This document shows, piece after piece, positions 1-5,015 of a DNA stretch of 8,038 nucleotides. This DNA comes from Bacillota bacterium. GTDB taxonomy: Bacteria; Bacillota; Clostridia; Christensenellales; CAG-138. Numbering within the stretch: position 1 is the first letter of the stretch; each line of letters opens with the position of its first letter. Under the pieces are notes generated by a model. It searched no databases, had not been told where the DNA came from, and was given only the letters and a program-made list of their open reading frames with translations. The translations under genes were made by a program, and so were the position numbers. Where the stretch lies: positions 1 through 8,038 of the forward strand of contig JAEXFV010000112.1 of the NCBI GenBank assembly GCA_023451115.1, written 5' to 3'.

Positions 1-114
1 GTTTACTTCATACTCAAACAAGTCTATTTCATTGCCCAAATTTGCAAAATAAGCGTCAAGTTCATTTTTTTCTTCTACGAGATCCCAAAAAGATTGTGCG
101 TCAATGGTATCCAT
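1..114 (-). CDS. Partial acidic hypothetical protein (N-terminal 38 residues)
   Basis: An open frame begins at the ATG at 114-112 and runs off the left edge without a stop, so only the first 38 codons are visible. An AGGAG ribosome binding site lies about seven bases upstream of the ATG, and a good SigA-type promoter lies further upstream (150-177), which supports a real gene in this short piece. The visible peptide is strongly acidic: 11 Asp or Glu against a single Lys, with aromatic residues at Phe9, Trp10, Tyr22, Phe23, Phe33 and Tyr35. It has no signal peptide or membrane segment. I do not recognise the family. It lies downstream of the Spo0A-like gene on the same strand, with a perfect Spo0A box before its promoter, so Spo0A or the neighbouring Spo0A-like protein may control it (inference). 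Confidence 0.7.
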   Translation of the reverse strand, partial: MDTIDAQSFWDLVEEKNELDAYFANLGNEIDLFEYEVN

Positions 115-149
115 ATTATTTACTCCTTTGAAATAAAAATCTTGTAAAG

Positions 150-177
150 ATTATAACAATTGCAAAAAATATTTCAA
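150..177 (-). promoter_or_regulatory. SigA-type promoter of the acidic gene
   Basis: On the minus strand, TTGAAA (172-177) is followed after 16 bases by TATAAT (150-155). The -10 box is preceded by TGT, which gives an extended -10. The predicted start is near 143, leaving a leader of roughly 30 bases before the ATG at 114. A Spo0A box ends four bases upstream of the -35 box. Confidence 0.65.
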
Positions 178-181
178 GATT

Positions 182-189
182 TTCGACAA
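182..189 (-). promoter_or_regulatory. Perfect Spo0A box (0A box)
   Basis: The minus strand reads TTGTCGAA, identical to the 8-base consensus for Spo0A binding. It lies four bases upstream of the -35 box at 172-177. At Spo0A-activated SigA promoters such as spoIIG and spoIIE, 0A boxes lie next to or over the -35 region, whereas at repressed promoters such as abrB they lie downstream. The position here therefore suggests activation (inference). A perfect 8-mer is expected on one strand or the other only about 0.25 times in a window this size by simple base statistics. Confidence 0.55.
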
Positions 190-252
190 ATCCTTCCAGA
201 TTACGGCTTTTTTACCCCAAATATTGTAGAATGAAATACCGACAAACCGACA

Positions 253-573
253 TTAATCTTCCAACTTAATTTTTATCCTGACCCCGAACATGGCAATAAA
301 CTCTTTATTGGATGGCCGAAATTCTGAAAACATAGCAATCAATTCCGGTCTCTTCAGGTCCCATGCAGCACTGATATAACGGTTGATTGCCCGTTCCACA
401 CTACCGGCACTCACGTTATACTGCTCTGCTACAATTTGATATCCTTCATAGATATAATTGGTGGTCATATTGTTTGAAATTAATGTGTAAATTAATAATG
501 CAGTATACTTATGGCCTAACAGCTTTGGCGAACCGCATACTTGCAGCAATTCTAGCTCGATTTGTTTCTTCAT
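253..573 (-). CDS. Stand-alone Spo0A C-terminal (effector) domain protein
   Basis: The 106-residue protein resembles the DNA-binding C-terminal domain of Spo0A, the sporulation master regulator, along nearly its whole length. Shared signs are the Leu-Gly-His-Lys-Tyr segment near residue 19, the helix-turn-helix around residues 45-72 with Ser-Val-Glu-Arg-Ala-Ile-Asn and the trailing Ala-Ala-Trp, and the C-terminal Pro-Ser-Asn-Lys-Glu-Phe-Ile-Ala-Met segment at 87-95. Spo0A itself is about 260 residues and carries an N-terminal phosphoacceptor receiver domain; none is present here, and an in-frame TGA two codons before the ATG rules out an upstream extension. In Spo0A the recognition helix reads Ser-Arg-Val-Glu-Arg-Ala-Ile-Arg-His; here the Arg before Val is Ser57 and Arg-His is Asn-Arg, so DNA specificity may differ. 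The ribosome binding site is weak. It is probably a DNA-binding regulator that does not need phosphorylation, or a competitor of Spo0A. Family assignment is firm; function is inferred. Confidence 0.85.
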   Translation of the reverse strand: MKKQIELELLQVCGSPKLLGHKYTALLIYTLISNNMTTNYIYEGYQIVAEQYNVSAGSVERAINRYISAAWDLKRPELIAMFSEFRPSNKEFIAMFGVRIKIKLED

Positions 574-883
574 ACATCATCTACCCATCTTTCCTGCACA
601 TTGTGCAAAACCCAAATCAAAAGCTAGTTTGACAAACAAATTTATAATGAAAAACAGGGCACATCGTTCTCAGTATGTACTATTCCGAAATGTGAAACAT
701 TCCAGGATGTTTTGTAATATCTTATTTCTATTTTAATACATTTTTGTCAAGTTGAATAGGTGTAAATAATATATTTTATATCTATTGATCTACTTTTAGC
801 TACTTCTAAAATTAAGAAAAATAAATAGCCCGGCACTGTTTCAAACAACGTTGCCAAGCCTTTTCTTATTGATAATTCATTCT
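574..883. other. AT-rich intergenic region, no gene found
   Basis: No open frame here has a ribosome binding site on either strand. It holds the terminator of the DUF4317 gene (814-859) and the upstream region of the Spo0A-like gene. A dyad GGAATGTTTCACATTTCGG is readable on the minus strand around 694-712, built on AATGT-TTC-ACATT, and could be an operator. A TTGACA lies on the minus strand at 745-750, but no good -10 box follows at 16-18 bases, so I do not call the promoter of the Spo0A-like gene. Confidence 0.5.
814..859 (-). terminator. Terminator of the DUF4317 gene (possibly bidirectional)
   Basis: An eight-pair stem, with two G-U pairs in the minus-strand RNA, joins 852-859 to 828-835 and is followed by a T-rich stretch on the minus strand (TATTTATTTTTCTT). 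It starts 24 bases after the stop codon at 884. The plus strand also carries TTTTCTT after the stem, so it could work both ways. Confidence 0.75.
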
Positions 884-2023
884 TTATCTTTTGGTTCCTA
901 TTTTTATACTTACCCCATTGACTTCCACTTCGCCCTCTGCCGGTATCATGATGTATTTGCTTCCATCAATAATCCGGGTTTCAATCAGGTCGCTTCTATC
1001 CGGATTTATTTTAATCACCACATCCGGGGTGCGAATTATAAACTGTTTTTTGTCTATCATATTCACAGGCGAGAGCTGCGCATCCTCTCCAAACTGAGCG
1101 TCAAAGGAAGTAGAAAATTCCTCTATATGTTCACGGGATACGCCGCTCTGCTGTAAAACTGCCCCTAACTCGCTCTTGGAAAGCAACAGTTGCTCTGGCT
1201 CCTTGGCTTCCTTATGTTGATCTACCAATTCACTGATCTGTCCATGAACTGCCTGCATCACTTCCAGGTTGCAATCTTCATGCAGCGTCTCGGATAAAAT
1301 CAGCTGAAATGTTTCTTTCTGCGCCACGGCGGGCATGGGCAGCTCCACATTAAATACTGCGTCGGCAAATTCCTGATGATTTTGGGCCGCATTTTTCATA
1401 TAATACAGTGCGCCATAAATGTTAGTGCCACGATTATCAAAAGCAGGGAATAAGAAGCCCAGCTCTGGCGCAGAAACTACCCACCCCAAGGAGGTGGTAT
1501 GGAAGCGGTTATCTTCCAGATAGTAGCTCAGCTCCGTAGGCGTCTGTTTGACAGGGCAAATGCTGCAAACAATATAGCGGTATTCTTCCTCTTGAACATC
1601 TGTATGCATTGTATCATCTTTCCCACGATACGGAACATTGTAAACGTCATGCGCCAAGAGAATCAGATAATTCCCCTCTATATTCAGCGCTTCTATCACA
1701 CGTTGATAAAAAGCCTGCAACAAATCCCCATCTTTTAACCCAGTTTGCCGTAACAGCGCCAGGAAGCGATGCTCATCGCTTTCCATCACCTGCTTTGCAG
1801 TAAATTCTATGTTGATTAAATTTTTTCCAAGAGAGCCCGAAAGTGTTTTTTTCAAAACACGAAGAAAGCGTTCCGATTCATCTGGCTGCATAAGTGGCAC
1901 CGCTTCTTCAAAAGTAGCCACAATTTTCCTGTTTGCATTGACATAACAGCCATATACGCTGTTGATCATGGTTTTATCCGGTCGGAAACGGCGGCGTATT
2001 TCCCGGATTTCCTTTTCATTCAT
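884..2023 (-). CDS. DUF4317 family protein of unknown function
   Basis: The 379-residue product matches the DUF4317 family, a Bacillota-specific family of unknown function. Characteristic is the N-terminus Met-Asn-Glu-Lys-Glu-Ile-Arg-Glu-Ile-Arg-Arg-Arg-Phe followed by Asp-Lys and Tyr-Gly-Cys-Tyr-Val-Asn, then a mixed alpha/beta body with a Val-Cys-Ser-Ile-Cys-Pro-Val-Lys segment near residue 155. There is no signal peptide or membrane segment, so it is likely cytoplasmic. I chose the ATG at 2023 rather than the GTG at 2035: AGGTG lies about ten bases upstream of the ATG, and family members start with this Met-Asn-(Glu/Lys)-Lys-Glu motif. The gene stands alone, with its own promoter (2095-2123) and terminator (814-859). 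No function can be inferred from the neighbours. Family recognition comes from memory of the motif, not a search. Confidence 0.85.
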   Translation of the reverse strand: MNEKEIREIRRRFRPDKTMINSVYGCYVNANRKIVATFEEAVPLMQPDESERFLRVLKKTLSGSLGKNLINIEFTAKQVMESDEHRFLALLRQTGLKDGDLLQAFYQRVIEALNIEGNYLILLAHDVYNVPYRGKDDTMHTDVQEEEYRYIVCSICPVKQTPTELSYYLEDNRFHTTSLGWVVSAPELGFLFPAFDNRGTNIYGALYYMKNAAQNHQEFADAVFNVELPMPAVAQKETFQLILSETLHEDCNLEVMQAVHGQISELVDQHKEAKEPEQLLLSKSELGAVLQQSGVSREHIEEFSTSFDAQFGEDAQLSPVNMIDKKQFIIRTPDVVIKINPDRSDLIETRIIDGSKYIMIPAEGEVEVNGVSIKIGTKR

Positions 2024-2094
2024 CGCAATAAACACCTCGCCTCATCGCATTGCTGCGGCATAACAAGTCAACTATAATCACGGCAACAAATTGA

Positions 2095-2123
2095 ATTATA
2101 TCACAGCAATGCGGGTTTGTCCC
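2095..2123 (-). promoter_or_regulatory. Promoter of the DUF4317 gene
   Basis: On the minus strand, TATAAT (2095-2100) is preceded by TGA, giving an extended -10, and by a weak -35, GGGACA (2118-2123), at 17 bases. The predicted start near 2088 gives a leader of about 65 bases. The promoter lies between two arms of a 10-base inverted repeat (2046-2055 and 2104-2113). Confidence 0.55.
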
Positions 2124-2184
2124 GGCGGATTGCCTTTCGCTTAAAGATAAGAATTTTTACATCATAATAAACAAGATAAAAGTA

Positions 2185-2213
2185 TTGTTTATTGCTATTG
2201 TGTATGCTATACT
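2185..2213 (+). promoter_or_regulatory. Strong extended -10 promoter for the 28-aa gene
   Basis: TTGTTT (2185-2190) and TATACT (2208-2213) are separated by 17 bases, with TGC directly before the -10 box. The start is expected near 2220, right before AAGGGG (2221-2226 region), so the leader is only about 15 bases and the ribosome binding site lies at the very 5' end of the mRNA. Confidence 0.65.
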
Positions 2214-2235
2214 ATAAAAAAAGGGGTAAAATGCC

Positions 2236-2322
2236 ATGAAGAAGAATTTGGTTGTTGTGGAACTCCTTATTATGTCTGTCTGCTTTGTTGTTTTCACTCT
2301 GGTTGTTTCCCTTTTATTTTAA
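2236..2322 (+). CDS. 28-aa hydrophobic small membrane protein
   Basis: A 28-codon frame runs from the ATG at 2236 to the TAA at 2320-2322, below the length most gene finders accept. The peptide has two Lys at positions 2-3, one Asn, and then an almost unbroken run of Val, Leu, Ile, Phe and Met with one Glu (residue 9) and one Cys (residue 16); this is a single predicted membrane helix with the N-terminus probably inside. Support comes from AAGGGG with nine bases before the ATG and a well-spaced extended -10 promoter at 2185-2213. The transcript would be about 200 bases and could end at the hairpin shared with bioY (2391-2412). I do not recognise the family. Small hydrophobic proteins can be membrane-complex modulators or type I toxins; neither is shown. 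An alternative is that the transcript is a small RNA and the frame is incidental. Confidence 0.5.
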   Translation: MKKNLVVVELLIMSVCFVVFTLVVSLLF

Positions 2323-2381
2323 TTCCATAAGTTTGATAAGGATTTATGACGACTCAATTTTGTATTATATCCGTCATGTTT

Positions 2382-2412
2382 CAAAAGAAAAAGCGGGGTT
2401 TAAACCCCGCTT
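2382..2412 (-). terminator. Terminator of bioY, shared with the convergent small gene
   Basis: A perfect 22-base palindrome at 2391-2412, with a GC-rich AAGCGGGG / CCCCGCTT stem, is followed on the minus strand by TTTTTCTTTT. It begins 12 bases after the bioY stop. On the plus strand the trailing sequence is AAAGTTTGTTTCT, a weaker tail, so termination of the small plus-strand transcript here would be less efficient. Confidence 0.85.
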
Positions 2413-2423
2413 AAAGTTTGTTT

Positions 2424-2999
2424 CTATTTCTCTCCAGCCGCTTTGGGGATAAATCTGTTCAGCCGCTTTCCCAGCGCCAGTGCAAGCGCCATTTTAATGA
2501 CGTCTGGCAAGAGGAAGGGGGTTACGCACCATCCCAGGGCCGCTGCCATGCCAATTGGACCAGTTTGACGGGCATATGCCACCAGAAACCATGCCGTCCC
2601 AGCTGCATAGCATAGCACAAGCCCCACAACAAGCCCCAGCACCATAACCCACAGCCGCTCTCCCAGAGCCTTGGTTAATCCCCAATAGGCAAGGCCGGTA
2701 AGCAAAAATCCCAGGATATATCCCCCTGTGGTTCCAAAAAGCACACCAGGCCCTCCCTGAAATCCAGAAAATACGGGTATCCCCAGGGCACCCAGCAGAA
2801 TATAAACTAAAATACAAATGCTCCCCCGTTTCCCCCCCAGCAATACCAGGGTAAAAAACACGCCAAAAGTCTGCAATGTAAAAGGCACGACCCATGGGAT
2901 GCTAATCCAGGCGCATACGCTGATCAGCACTGCAAACAAGCCAATATAGACCATATCCCGGCTATGCGCCTGCCCTGTATGTTTCACCCCTTGTTCCAT
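2424..2999 (-). CDS. bioY: BioY family biotin transporter, ECF S component
   Basis: BioY is the membrane substrate-binding subunit that takes up biotin, usually working with the shared ECF energizing module (EcfT plus two ATPases) encoded elsewhere. The 191-residue protein is mostly hydrophobic, with about six membrane segments, and carries the family signatures: Val-Pro-Phe-Thr-Leu-Gln-Thr-Phe-Gly-Val at 38-47, Gly-Ala-Leu-Gly-Ile-Pro-Val-Phe-Ser-Gly-Phe-Gln-Gly-Gly at 70-83, Thr-Gly-Gly-Tyr at 91-94, and Pro-Asp-Val-Ile-Lys at 165-169. The length is typical. The ATG at 2999 has AAGGGAG ten bases upstream. Its promoter overlaps a BirA-type operator, so it is expected to be repressed when biotin is plentiful. 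No ecfA, ecfT or other biotin gene is next to it, consistent with use of a shared module. It lies downstream of the Rrf2 gene on the same strand, with a 206-base gap and no clear terminator between them, so some read-through is possible. Confidence 0.95.
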   Translation of the reverse strand: MEQGVKHTGQAHSRDMVYIGLFAVLISVCAWISIPWVVPFTLQTFGVFFTLVLLGGKRGSICILVYILLGALGIPVFSGFQGGPGVLFGTTGGYILGFLLTGLAYWGLTKALGERLWVMVLGLVVGLVLCYAAGTAWFLVAYARQTGPIGMAAALGWCVTPFLLPDVIKMALALALGKRLNRFIPKAAGEK

Positions 3000-3043
3000 A
3001 ATGGAAATACTCCCTTCGCTTATATACTCTCGAAAGCAATTCC

Positions 3044-3073
3044 ACTATACCATGTTCTTCGCATTATTGTCAA
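3044..3073 (-). promoter_or_regulatory. SigA promoter of bioY
   Basis: On the minus strand, a consensus TTGACA (3068-3073) and TATAGT (3044-3049) are 18 bases apart, with TGG before the -10 box (extended -10). The start is expected near 3037, giving a leader of about 38 bases. The -35 box lies within the left half of the BirA-like operator. Confidence 0.75.
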
Positions 3074-3100
3074 CTTTATTTCCGTATATCTAGTTTACAA
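3067..3100. promoter_or_regulatory. BirA-type biotin operator
   Basis: TTGTCAACT (3067-3075) and AGTTTACAA (3092-3100) form an inverted repeat with a 16-base spacer; the half-sites differ at one position. This closely resembles the Bacillota BirA operator, TTGTTAACC-N(14-16)-GGTTAACAA. It overlaps the -35 box of the bioY promoter, so BirA loaded with biotinyl-AMP would block RNA polymerase. Assignment rests on pattern and on the gene it precedes; birA is not in the window. Confidence 0.75.
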
Positions 3101-3205
3101 TTACACGATACGTATTATGCCTTTACAGACAGCGGCAATGGTTACGCCCATGATGCTAATATCATGTTTGCTTTCCAGTTCACAGTTCACTGAATTCTGG
3201 AGTTC

Positions 3206-3655
3206 TTAAAAAGGTTCTACGTCAAAGCCCGCTTTTTTACCTTCTCTTCCTTCGCAGGCCATTAGGTCGGCCACGGTGATTCCATCAAAAAAATCCTGCA
3301 GCATCGTATGCAGCTTTTGCCACATAGGCAGTGTCCTGCACTCTCCAGCGCGAGAACAGGGTTTTGCCCGTTCTTCCAAACAAGCTACAGGAGAAAGCGT
3401 TCCTTCCATCAGCCGTAGGATATTGCCAACGGTATATTCTTCTGGCTGCTTGGTTAAGCGGTATCCCCCGCCTTTGCCTCTCAGCCCTTCCAAGTCTCCG
3501 CTATACACCAGTGCCTTAATAATGCTTTCCAAATATTTCTCAGAAATTTCCTGTCTCTGCGCCACCTCTTTTAATGGAATATAATTTCCTGTAGCATGCT
3601 CGGCTAAATCTACCATCACCCGCAAAGCATAACGGCCCTTTGTGGAAATCAGCAT
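3206..3655 (-). CDS. Rrf2 family transcriptional regulator (CymR/IscR-like)
   Basis: The 149-residue protein has the Rrf2 layout: Met-Leu-Ile-Ser-Thr-Lys-Gly-Arg-Tyr-Ala-Leu at the N-terminus, a winged helix-turn-helix at about 27-67 including the wing Leu-Arg-Gly-Lys-Gly-Gly-Gly-Tyr at 58-65, and a dimerization helix near the C-terminus. Three cysteines at 92, 100 and 106 (spacing x7, x5) lie where IscR holds its iron-sulfur ligands (x5, x5), so a cluster or redox sensing is plausible; Cys134 is a fourth. Rrf2 proteins beside cysK often act as CymR-type repressors of cysteine and sulfur genes. The divergent cysK, with a dyad at its start site, fits that role (inference); an IscR-like or other iron-sulfur role remains possible. 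The ATG at 3655 has GAAGGTG just upstream. The frame stays open for 34 codons after the stop codon. Confidence 0.9.
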   Translation of the reverse strand: MLISTKGRYALRVMVDLAEHATGNYIPLKEVAQRQEISEKYLESIIKALVYSGDLEGLRGKGGGYRLTKQPEEYTVGNILRLMEGTLSPVACLEERAKPCSRAGECRTLPMWQKLHTMLQDFFDGITVADLMACEGREGKKAGFDVEPF

Positions 3656-3678
3656 AATACACCTTCTTTCTTTTTCCT

Positions 3679-3707
3679 ATTATACAACCGGGTTTATAGG
3701 AAATCAA
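3679..3707 (-). promoter_or_regulatory. Promoter of the Rrf2 gene
   Basis: On the minus strand, TTGATT (3702-3707) and TATAAT (3679-3684) are 17 bases apart. The start is expected near 3672. Its -35 box is 17 bases from the -35 box of the divergent cysK promoter, and the 8-base palindrome AACGCGTT (3710-3717) lies between them and could serve both. Confidence 0.65.
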
Positions 3708-3724
3708 ACAACGCGTTTTTGCTA

Positions 3725-3753
3725 TTGACAAAATTGTATCTTAAGTCTATAAT
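3725..3753 (+). promoter_or_regulatory. Full-consensus SigA promoter of cysK
   Basis: TTGACA (3725-3730), 17 bases, TATAAT (3748-3753): an exact consensus promoter. Such a strong promoter usually needs a repressor for control. The start is expected near 3760, giving a leader of about 100 bases before the cysK ATG. No T-box or S-box elements are visible in that leader. Confidence 0.8.
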
Positions 3754-3759
3754 CCAATT

Positions 3760-3780
3760 AACCTACTAGAGTGATTGGTT
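3760..3780. promoter_or_regulatory. Candidate repressor operator at the cysK start site
   Basis: An imperfect dyad with outer arms AACC and GGTT and centre CTACTAGAGTGA covers positions about +1 to +21 of the predicted cysK transcript. Rrf2 regulators bind dyads of roughly this size, and the Rrf2 gene is divergent. Symmetry inside the outer arms is poor, so the call is tentative. Confidence 0.3.
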
Positions 3781-3862
3781 TTTTATCGTTTGCAAATTCT
3801 ATTTATCAATCCTTGTAGGACAATATGCAATTACAATAAATTCATTTGGAGGATTCATTGCC

Positions 3863-4792
3863 ATGCGCCCTATCGTTACTTCCGCCGACCAATTGATTGG
3901 CAACACGCCTTTAATGGAACTAACCCATATTGAACAATTAAACTGCTTGGAAGCCCGTATTTTAGCCAAACTGGAATATTTTAACCCGGCAGGCTCGGTG
4001 AAAGACCGCATTGCAAAAGCCATGATCGATGCAGCGGAGGAAAAAGGTTTATTAAAGCCAGGATCCACCATTATTGAGCCTACATCCGGTAATACGGGTA
4101 TCGGACTTGCTTCTGTTGCTGCTGCCAAAGGGTATTATATCATCATTGTAATGCCGGAAACCATGAGCATAGAGCGCCGCCAGCTGGTGCAGGCATATGG
4201 TGCCCAGCTAGTGCTCACCGAAGGCGCAAAGGGTATGAAAGGTGCTATCGCCAAAGCAGAAGAATTGGCACAGGAAATCCCCAATAGTTATGTGCCGGGA
4301 CAATTCGTTAATCCGGCAAACCCCACTGTCCATATGGCGACCACCGGCCCTGAAATCTGGGAAGATACCCAGGGCCAAGTGGATATTTTTGTAGCCGGAG
4401 TCGGCACAGGCGGTACGATTACGGGGGTAGGCCAGTACCTGAAAAGCCGGAATCCCGCTGTTAAAGTTGTTGCCGTAGAACCGGCAGACTCTCCTGTGCT
4501 GCGTAAAGGCGTCTCTGGCTCTCATAAAATTCAAGGGATTGGGGCTGGCTTTGTACCCGCAGTATTGGACACCAACGTGTATGATGAAATCATTGGTGTA
4601 CAAAACGAGGATTCCTTTGCCGTTGGCCGCCAGATAGGGCGCGCGGAGGGTATATTGGTTGGGATTTCTTCCGGCGCAGCGGTATGGGCCGCAATCCAAC
4701 TGGCTAAGCGAGCTGAAAACAGAGGAAAAACCATTGTTGCCCTGTTGCCAGATACCGGCGACCGCTATTTATCCACCCCGCTGTTTGCATAA
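3863..4792 (+). CDS. cysK: Cysteine synthase (O-acetylserine sulfhydrylase)
   Basis: This PLP enzyme joins O-acetylserine and sulfide to make cysteine and acetate in the cytoplasm. The 309-residue length is normal. Visible signatures are the PLP lysine Lys47 in Asn-Pro-Ala-Gly-Ser-Val-Lys-Asp-Arg, the substrate loop Thr-Ser-Gly-Asn-Thr-Gly at 74-79, the phosphate-binding loop Gly-Thr-Gly-Gly-Thr at 181-185, His-Lys-Ile-Gln-Gly-Ile-Gly-Ala-Gly-Phe at 221-230, and Ile-Ser-Ser-Gly-Ala-Ala at 268-273. The ATG at 3863 has GGAGGA nine bases upstream. No cysE or sulfate-assimilation gene is adjacent. It is divergent from the Rrf2 regulator, has an exact-consensus promoter, and so is probably repressed when cysteine is sufficient (inference). 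The cystathionine beta-synthase-like paralogs that take other sulfur donors share these motifs, so CysK versus CysM is not fully settled, but the motif set favours CysK. Confidence 0.95.
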   Translation: MRPIVTSADQLIGNTPLMELTHIEQLNCLEARILAKLEYFNPAGSVKDRIAKAMIDAAEEKGLLKPGSTIIEPTSGNTGIGLASVAAAKGYYIIIVMPETMSIERRQLVQAYGAQLVLTEGAKGMKGAIAKAEELAQEIPNSYVPGQFVNPANPTVHMATTGPEIWEDTQGQVDIFVAGVGTGGTITGVGQYLKSRNPAVKVVAVEPADSPVLRKGVSGSHKIQGIGAGFVPAVLDTNVYDEIIGVQNEDSFAVGRQIGRAEGILVGISSGAAVWAAIQLAKRAENRGKTIVALLPDTGDRYLSTPLFA

Positions 4793-4804
4793 GTTATACT
4801 TTTC

Positions 4805-4831
4805 ATATTCCCCGAAATTCTCTGGGAATAT
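4805..4831 (+). other. Hairpin just after cysK
   Basis: ATATTCCC (4805-4812) and GGGAATAT (4824-4831) form an 8-pair stem with an 11-base loop, 13 bases after the cysK stop. No T-run follows, so it is more likely an mRNA 3'-end stabilizing or processing structure than an intrinsic terminator. Confidence 0.4.
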
Positions 4832-4934
4832 CTCTGCCAAACTGAGTCCAGCCTCATCCATTTGCCTTGATTACATGCAGCAAATAGGACGATATCAGTA
4901 TTGTTTTTCGCATCGCGCGCGCTCTATATTGCAA

Positions 4935-4974
4935 CAATGCGCCCCAGGAAAAATTCCCTGAGGCGCATTGTTTT
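4935..4974 (+). terminator. Strong hairpin terminator between convergent cysK and the RpiB-like gene
   Basis: CAATGCGCC (4935-4943) pairs with GGCGCATTG (4962-4970); after one C/A mismatch, CAGG (4945-4948) pairs with CCTG (4957-4960). TTTT follows on the plus strand, so it best serves cysK, 143 bases upstream. On the minus strand the tail is TTGC, which is poor, but the stem may still act on the RpiB-like transcript. Confidence 0.65.
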
Positions 4975-5015
4975 CCACTTTATTAGCGTATTTGCCGCCT
5001 CATGGGGCCAGCTTC

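Noticed and set aside
2364..2369. Antisense TATAAT on the minus strand opposite the 28-aa gene's 3' region, as evidence for a type I toxin-antitoxin pair
   Set aside because: No acceptable -35 box lies at 16-18 bases, and the only TTGAAA nearby is too close, so an antitoxin RNA is not supported.
2964..3209. Plus-strand 81-codon frame between bioY and the Rrf2 gene
   Set aside because: It covers the bioY start, promoter and BirA operator in antisense, and has no ribosome binding site.
3754..3784. Hairpin CCAATTA / TGATTGG followed by six T as an attenuator of cysK
   Set aside because: Most of the 5' arm lies upstream of the predicted transcription start near 3760, so the RNA would not contain it. 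An operator at +1 explains the dyad better.
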